64,000 nt of DNA from the NCBI GenBank assembly GCA_964582985.1, contig CAZOUM010000005.1, positions 1 through 64,000 of the forward strand, given 5' to 3'. A program made the position numbers and the translations under genes. The first letter of the stretch is position 1; every line of letters begins with the position of its first letter. The notes beneath the pieces were generated by a model, which was given only the letters and a program-made list of their open reading frames with translations, had not been told where the DNA came from and ran no database searches. Below, one piece after another: positions 59,122-64,000 of the stretch. Origin of the DNA: CAZQYB01 sp964582985 (GTDB taxonomy: Bacteria > Planctomycetota > Phycisphaerae > Sedimentisphaerales > Anaerobacaceae).

Positions 59122-60727
59122 AATTGTTATCGGTTTTTTGTTTGGCTTCCTCCGATTGAGATGGCGCCTTTTCCTGAACCTCTGTTTTAGGTTCCTTTTG
59201 TGAGGTGGCCTCGGCCGGCACATCGGGCCGCTTTGGATATGTGATTCGCCCGTGATAGTGTGCCGCAAGTGTCTTTGATATGCTTGCCTCTATTTGACTT
59301 AACTCCCGCAGGGACAAATCGCACTCGTCGAACTGTCCGTCCTGCAGACGCTTCATCGCCATATTGTGCGCAACAGCTTCTATTCTCGTTGGTGTCGCTT
59401 CACCCAGTGACCTGACAGCTCCTTCGACAGCATCAGCGAGCATTACAATTGCGGCTTCTTTTGCTCGTGGTTTTGGCCCGGAATATCTAAACTCACTTTC
59501 AGAAGGTGCAGGGCCATCCGAAGATTGCTTTTCGTCGTGGATTCTTTTCGCCTCATTATAGAAATACTCGACCAGTGTTGTACCATGGTGCGTTTCGATA
59601 AACTGCCGAAGCACCGCGGGTAAGCCGTATTCCTTGGCCATTTCTGCGCCGTCTTTGACATGGCTTACAATAATCAACTGGCTCATAGCCGGCGACAGTT
59701 CTTTGTGCCGGCTCATCGAGCCCACTTCGTTTTCCACAAAGTAGCCGGGCTTATTGATTTTTCCGATATCGTGGTAATAGGCCCCGACCCTGCACAAAAG
59801 TCCGTTCCGGCCGATTGCCTCCGCAGCCGCCTCAGCAATGGAGCCTACCAGCAAACTATGGCTAAAAGTGCCGGGGGCTTCCATCGCAACTCTTTTCAAC
59901 AACGGCTGATTGGCGTCACTGTAGTCCAGGAGCGTCATGCTTGTCGCAATACGAAAGATTTTCTCGATAAGCGGCAGCAAACTCTGTATCAGTAATCCCA
60001 CCAGAAAAGTGGCGAGCCCGTGATAGCCTGCATTGATAAAAACACGGCTTGTTCGTGACGTCTTGTCCAAAAAACCCAGAGCAATTGCTGTCATTAACAC
60101 AATTGCTGCCGCCAAAGTACTGACCTCGAGCAGCTTCATTCTCGTGCGGATTTCCCTTAACGAGAAACAACACGTAATAACACCGGCGGTCATTGTCAAA
60201 AACAGGTGGATATTCGTCAGCTGATACCCACCGAGTATCTGCTGCGGTTCCACAGCAAAGCAGGCAAACATACAGTAGAATATGCTCATACCTATTGCGA
60301 AACGCTGGTCATAGGCAATAGTCAAGATGATGGCTGTCGTGACTGCCGTTCCCGTGGCCCACGAGGTTTGATTAGTCAGATGCACGCCGAGTTTGGTCGT
60401 AGCCAGCAACAAGATGAGAAGACCGGTAAGTGCCGCAGCTCTGGCGTGGTTTTTTATTATCCTCTTTTGGTAGTGATAGATGTATAAAGCTGCACCCACA
60501 GAAATCAGCACAACTATAAAAACTATCGGTATCACATCCCGATAGCGGGCTTGTTGTATCAGTCCGAAGGATAAAATAGAGACGCAGAGGACCACGAAAA
60601 GAAGCCACAGGAAGGCCGAGATTAAATAATCAGTGTCCGCAAGTCGGCTTAATTGCCGGAGCCGCTCACCAGCCATATTCTTGCGCAACTGCCTGCGCCG
60701 AGGACTCGTTTTTTTCGAAAACCACAT
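59108..60727 (-). CDS. pgpH: PgpH-type 7TM HD-domain phosphodiesterase (c-di-AMP)
   Basis: A 539-residue membrane protein. About seven membrane segments lie between residues 35 and 260, followed by a cytoplasmic HD domain: HSLLVGSIAEAAAEAIG near 297, the metal-binding YYHDIGKINKPGYF near 323, and IVSHVKDGAEMAKEYGLP near 355. The family cleaves the second messenger c-di-AMP. The large extracellular 7TMR-HDED domain of Listeria-type PgpH, which makes those proteins over 700 residues, is absent. It lies between phoH and ybeY. Confidence 0.9.
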   Translation of the reverse strand: MWFSKKTSPRRRQLRKNMAGERLRQLSRLADTDYLISAFLWLLFVVLCVSILSFGLIQQARYRDVIPIVFIVVLISVGAALYIYHYQKRIIKNHARAAALTGLLILLLATTKLGVHLTNQTSWATGTAVTTAIILTIAYDQRFAIGMSIFYCMFACFAVEPQQILGGYQLTNIHLFLTMTAGVITCCFSLREIRTRMKLLEVSTLAAAIVLMTAIALGFLDKTSRTSRVFINAGYHGLATFLVGLLIQSLLPLIEKIFRIATSMTLLDYSDANQPLLKRVAMEAPGTFSHSLLVGSIAEAAAEAIGRNGLLCRVGAYYHDIGKINKPGYFVENEVGSMSRHKELSPAMSQLIIVSHVKDGAEMAKEYGLPAVLRQFIETHHGTTLVEYFYNEAKRIHDEKQSSDGPAPSESEFRYSGPKPRAKEAAIVMLADAVEGAVRSLGEATPTRIEAVAHNMAMKRLQDGQFDECDLSLRELSQIEASISKTLAAHYHGRITYPKRPDVPAEATSQKEPKTEVQEKAPSQSEEAKQKTDNNYGSR

Positions 60728-60784
60728 TCATTTGCCCCCATCTTGTAATTTAAGCTCAAGACAAACTAAAATCGCTCCTTGTAT

Positions 60785-61729
60785 TTAGCTTTTAACTCTT
60801 TCCTTTTTTCTGTAGGCCTGCACGATATTCTGAACCAGTCGATGTCTTACGATGTCCGTCTGCGTTAATTTCACACAGGAAATACCCTTAATTCGCCGCA
60901 GCGTTCTTATTGCTTCGACCATTCCACTTTTTTGGCCCGTTTCCAGGTCAATTTGCGTTATGTCACCTGTTATTATCATTTTGGAGCCATGTCCCAGTCT
61001 TGTCAAGACCATTAGCATTTGCAACGGCGATGTATTTTGCGCCTCGTCGCAGATAATAACGGCCTCATTTAACGTTCGGCCTCGCATAAACGCAAGCGGA
61101 ATAATCTCGATAATATCCAGTTCCATGAATTTTTTCATCTGAGAAAAATCCATCATATCTTCGAGGGCGTCAAAGAGCGGACGAAGATAGGGATTCACCT
61201 TTGCCTGGATGTCACCGGGTAGGAAGCCCAGTTTCTCACCGGCCTCTACGGCGGGGCGGGCAAGGACGAGCCTCCTGACTTGCTTTTTCTTTAACATTGA
61301 GACCGCAACTGCAACCGCCAGGTACGTTTTCCCCGTACCCGCAGGGCCTATACAGAAGGTAAGGTCATTGGCCAGCATTGCTTCAATATATCTGCGCTGT
61401 CCTTTGGTGGAAGGTTCAATGACCTTCTTGTGAGAATAGACAGTGACAGCGCCGGTGCTCTCGAGAGCTTCCGGGGAGCTGTCCCGACTAATGAAAGCAG
61501 TTACATCTTCGGCGGTGAGCGAGCCGCGTTTACTTAGGCGCTTCTGCATTTTGTCGATGACCTTGACAGCTTTATCTACATCTTTCTCTTTGCCTGTGAT
61601 TATTAAATTCGCCTTGCGGGCAGTGAGCTGAACGCCAAGGAACTGGCGCAAAAGGCGAAGATGAGAGTCGGCCGGGCCAAACAGCTCAAGTTGTCTCTCT
61701 GGTGAATGTAATTTTACGGTAACTTCCAA
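60785..61729 (-). CDS. phoH: PhoH-like ATPase
   Basis: A 314-residue PhoH-family protein. A KH-like N-terminal region occupies residues 1-90 (VQLTARKANLIITGKEKDVD). The ATPase has Walker A GPAGTGKTYLAVAVAV near residue 133, Walker B AVIICDEAQNTSPLQMLM near 224, and MIITGDITQIDL near 254. The role is in RNA metabolism or stress. The start is TTG with GAGGA about seven bases upstream. It sits in the operon ahead of pgpH and ybeY. Confidence 0.93.
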   Translation of the reverse strand: MEVTVKLHSPERQLELFGPADSHLRLLRQFLGVQLTARKANLIITGKEKDVDKAVKVIDKMQKRLSKRGSLTAEDVTAFISRDSSPEALESTGAVTVYSHKKVIEPSTKGQRRYIEAMLANDLTFCIGPAGTGKTYLAVAVAVSMLKKKQVRRLVLARPAVEAGEKLGFLPGDIQAKVNPYLRPLFDALEDMMDFSQMKKFMELDIIEIIPLAFMRGRTLNEAVIICDEAQNTSPLQMLMVLTRLGHGSKMIITGDITQIDLETGQKSGMVEAIRTLRRIKGISCVKLTQTDIVRHRLVQNIVQAYRKKERVKS

Positions 61730-61765
61730 AATTTTCCTCTGTCAGAACCGTCCGAACTTTACAGC

Positions 61766-62641
61766 TCACTGCAAAACAGGACCGCTCACCGCAAACATTA
61801 AGAACAGATACGCAAACGGAGCTGCCAGCAGCGGCGAATCGATGATGTCCAATACGCCGCCGAAACCGGGCACGTTGTTTGCCGCATCTTTTTGCTCAGC
61901 ATCTCGCTTTATCATTGACTCAACCAAATCGCCACACAGACCCGCGAGCCCGCAGCAAAGGCCGAAAATTGCTGCCGGACACCAGTGCATTATACCAAAA
62001 CATTTTGCAAAGAGAACAGCAACCACAATTCCAGTGACAATAGCGCCGGCAACACCCTCCCAGGTCTTGGCAGGACTGATCTTGGGCGAAAATTTATGGC
62101 TGCCAAATAAACTCCCGATTGCGTAAGCCCCTATGTCGGCAACCTTTACGGTAAAAACGAACATAAGCAGCGGCCAAAGACCGAAGTCAATCCGGATACC
62201 CACCACGAAGCCGCTCAGAACCCCTAAATAAACGATAGAAAAATAATTTGCCCCGCAGTTGGCAATAATTCCGGAAGTACCGTAGAGAACGTATTGGTAC
62301 AAAAGCAATCCTGATACTGAAAACGCAGAAACCAAAAACAGGTAAATTCCCGCAGGGACTGCTATAAGCTGAAGCCAATACCAGGTGCCTGCGAAAAGAA
62401 TCGACGCGATAATCGAAACGGGCGCGAAAATCTTCAAGTTTTTTGCCGCAGCAAGCTTTGAAAATTCGAACTGGCCAAGAATAATCAACCCGGCGACAAG
62501 GATACACAAAATCGTTCCCTGTACCGCTTTATCGTCTGCTGTCGAAGCGGTCAACGAGCCGTCCAGCCAGCCGTCAAAAATGACGACAGCAGTGAAGAAT
62601 ACCGTCATCAACGTGCCAAAGAACAATCTGTATTTAAGCAT
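61766..62641 (-). CDS. cdsA: Phosphatidate cytidylyltransferase
   Basis: A 291-residue integral membrane enzyme that makes CDP-diacylglycerol for phospholipid synthesis. It has about eight membrane segments and the C-terminal signature DLVESMIKRDAEQKDAAN then PGFGGVLDIIDS. The classic signature has histidine and arginine (GHGG-LDR-D) where this protein has phenylalanine and isoleucine, a variant that keeps the SxxKR and both aspartates. It lies 16 bases after uppS, as in many bacteria. Confidence 0.92.
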   Translation of the reverse strand: MLKYRLFFGTLMTVFFTAVVIFDGWLDGSLTASTADDKAVQGTILCILVAGLIILGQFEFSKLAAAKNLKIFAPVSIIASILFAGTWYWLQLIAVPAGIYLFLVSAFSVSGLLLYQYVLYGTSGIIANCGANYFSIVYLGVLSGFVVGIRIDFGLWPLLMFVFTVKVADIGAYAIGSLFGSHKFSPKISPAKTWEGVAGAIVTGIVVAVLFAKCFGIMHWCPAAIFGLCCGLAGLCGDLVESMIKRDAEQKDAANNVPGFGGVLDIIDSPLLAAPFAYLFLMFAVSGPVLQ

Positions 62642-62657
62642 AATTGCCCGTGGTTAG

Positions 62658-63491
62658 TCAGGCCCAATCGGCTGCTATCAAATGCTTTCGGTTGCAATCT
62701 GAGGTCCCCTTGATGTTACCGAAACGTCGCGTTCGCTCTGCGTAAGCCCGTATTGCCTTTTCGAGGTCCGCTTTTTTGAAATCGGGCCAGAGAGTTTTTG
62801 TTACATAGAATTCGCTGTATGAAATTTGCCACAGCAGGAAGTTGCTGACCCTCATTTCGTTTGCGGTGCGTATCAATAGGTCCGGCTCGGCGAGTCCGGC
62901 AGTATACAAATGCCGGCTCACACACTGTTCGTCGATATCTTCCAGACGCAGTTTGCCCTCTTTATATTCTTGCGCAATCTTTTTCGCCGCATCTGAAATC
63001 TCGGTCCTGCCGCCGTAGTTAAGCGCCAGCGCAAGTGTCATATCTGTATTGTTGGCCGTCATTTCGATGGTTATCCCAAGTTCTGTTTTTACCGCTGGCG
63101 GCAGCTGAGCCAATCGTCCGAGGTGAATAAGCTTAACGTTGTTTTTCATCAGCGTATCACGAATCCCTACGAGGTACTGTGCATACAGATACATAAGGCC
63201 ATTTACTTCAATTTGGGGTCTTTTCCAGTTTTCTATACTGAACGAATACAAGGTCAGAGATTCGATGCCGAAATCGACGCAGTACTGGGCTATTTTCTCG
63301 ACGGTCTTTCCACCACGCCGGTGTCCTTCAGACCGGGGCAGACCTTTTTTTCGTGCCCATCGGCCGTTGCCGTCCATAATGATGGCAATGTGCCGCGGCA
63401 TCTGTTCGAGAGGCACACCGAGACGTTTGCCTGTTTTTTTGCGTTTCTCTTCGAAGGTCTCGTGCAATTTATTACCTTCCAGGACGACCAT
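62658..63491 (-). CDS. uppS: Undecaprenyl diphosphate synthase
   Basis: A 277-residue cis-prenyltransferase that builds the C55 lipid carrier for peptidoglycan and other glycans. IIMDGNGRWARKKGLPRSEG near residue 36 has the catalytic aspartate and the diphosphate-binding GNGRW loop; LTLYSFSIENWKRP near 80, ALNYGGRTEI near 155 and DLLIRTANEMRVSNFLLWQ near 205 complete the signature. The N-terminus is extended by about 25 residues compared with E. coli. It begins the envelope-lipid part of the operon. Confidence 0.95.
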   Translation of the reverse strand: MVVLEGNKLHETFEEKRKKTGKRLGVPLEQMPRHIAIIMDGNGRWARKKGLPRSEGHRRGGKTVEKIAQYCVDFGIESLTLYSFSIENWKRPQIEVNGLMYLYAQYLVGIRDTLMKNNVKLIHLGRLAQLPPAVKTELGITIEMTANNTDMTLALALNYGGRTEISDAAKKIAQEYKEGKLRLEDIDEQCVSRHLYTAGLAEPDLLIRTANEMRVSNFLLWQISYSEFYVTKTLWPDFKKADLEKAIRAYAERTRRFGNIKGTSDCNRKHLIAADWA

Positions 63492-63533
63492 TCTGCGTTA
63501 CATTGCAAAATGGAAACTTGACAGAATCAAAAA

Positions 63534-64000
63534 TCATCTGAATATTATCTGACTTCGCTCTGGACCAACGCCAATGATTGTAATCGGTTTCCTTATCGTT
63601 TCTTCGACTCGGCAAACAAAGTTCTGCGCATTCAACGGCAGCTCGTCAATGTTGTTCACTTCGGTTATTTCTTCTTCCCAGCCGGGAACGCTTTCGTAGA
63701 CAGCATTGGCAAGGGAAAGTCTGGCTATGTTGGCGGGGAAAAACGTAGTCTCTTTTCCGTTAATCTTATATGCCCTGCAAATTTTTACCTCTTTTAGGCC
63801 GGTTAGTGTATCAAGGTGCATCAATGCTACCGAATCTATCGCCCCGATGGTGGCGGCGTACGCTACTGCGACGGCATCGAACCACCCGCATCTTCGCGGC
63901 CGGCCCGTCGTCGTGCCGTATTCGCCTCCTTTCTCACGGATGTACTGGCCGATATCGTTGTCCTGCTCAGTAGGAAAAGGACCGGAGCCCACCCTTGTTG
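63534..64000 (-). CDS. purA: Adenylosuccinate synthetase, C-terminal part (cut by window edge)
   Basis: The frame runs off the end of the window, so only the last 155 or so residues are present. TRVGSGPFPTE, EYGTTTGRPRRCGWFDAVA and the DTLTGLKEVKICRAY segment are unmistakable PurA sequences from the IMP- and GTP-binding C-terminal half. The enzyme joins IMP and aspartate, using GTP, in AMP synthesis. The C-terminus ends with a family-typical VCRVEETIRKPITIIGVGPER. uppS follows after 42 bases, making purA the first visible gene of the operon. Confidence 0.95.
   Translation of the reverse strand, partial: TRVGSGPFPTEQDNDIGQYIREKGGEYGTTTGRPRRCGWFDAVAVAYAATIGAIDSVALMHLDTLTGLKEVKICRAYKINGKETTFFPANIARLSLANAVYESVPGWEEEITEVNNIDELPLNAQNFVCRVEETIRKPITIIGVGPERSQIIFR

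Overview
The window looks like a draft-assembly scaffold (a run of exactly 100 N at 42739-42838) from a Gram-negative-type bacterium, most likely a Planctomycetota member of the Phycisphaerae/Sedimentisphaerales kind. This is inferred from the combination of secreted right-handed beta-helix proteins, dockerin-like EF-hand repeats, a PEP-CTERM protein, an ECF sigma factor coupled to a huge membrane-anchored protein with carboxypeptidase-regulatory-like domains, and an Hc1-type histone-like protein. No phage, CRISPR array, transposase or plasmid gene was seen.

Layout. 1-9.5 kb: a KaiC-like/PPDK-type ATP-binding protein, NADP-glutamate dehydrogenase divergent from a LysR regulator, a HAD phosphatase, a lipoprotein-like protein carrying an in-frame repeat, two membrane proteins and a flavodoxin, with a truncated second flavodoxin start upstream. 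9.5-11.5 kb: a free-standing Hc1 core protein, a FabZ-like dehydratase, a repeat-rich gene-free stretch next to tRNA-Glu, and a ferredoxin. 11.6-29.2 kb: cell surface and envelope, with three beta-helix proteins, a TPR protein, MurJ, RodA, a dockerin-like protein, a PEP-CTERM protein, a pseudopilin and a GT39-TPR protein. 29.3-38.6 kb: a response regulator, hybrid kinase and substrate-binding-protein cassette, then an ECF sigma factor with its 1354-residue partner. 38.8-41.8 kb: gap, pgk and rpe. 42.2-45.8 kb: two tandem tubulin/FtsZ-superfamily genes. 45.9-54.1 kb: accD, hisC-hisB-ispF, cysS-ruvC-ruvA-ruvB and a glycosyltransferase. 54.2-64 kb (minus strand): a polytopic membrane protein and a tight housekeeping operon purA-uppS-cdsA-phoH-pgpH-ybeY-corC-recO.

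The most unusual system is the tubulin pair. Both proteins have the tubulin signature (GQCGG, GAGGGTG) and the two T7-loop aspartates, and are highly similar through the GTPase core. Each carries a different putative nucleic-acid-binding module at its N-terminus: one a long histone-H1-like lysine/alanine repeat of about 22 residues per unit (interrupted by the assembly gap), the other a SAP/Rho_N-like helix pair followed by four cysteines. Both genes are followed by a related long hairpin. This suggests duplication of a cytomotive GTPase with its 3' element, followed by exchange of the DNA-binding head; a role in tethering a filament to DNA or RNA is inference.

A second theme is short repeats that have entered coding sequence in frame. 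A CATTCCCGCGAAAGCGG element lies in the gene at 5935, and recO holds both a CCGCC-TAGGCGG-TTCGAATTC palindrome and a heptamer tandem repeat. Copies of the two palindromic elements also occur in intergenic DNA here (56.3 kb and 10.8 kb). The tRNA-Glu 3' end is duplicated about 310 bp away, framing a small repeat-rich island.
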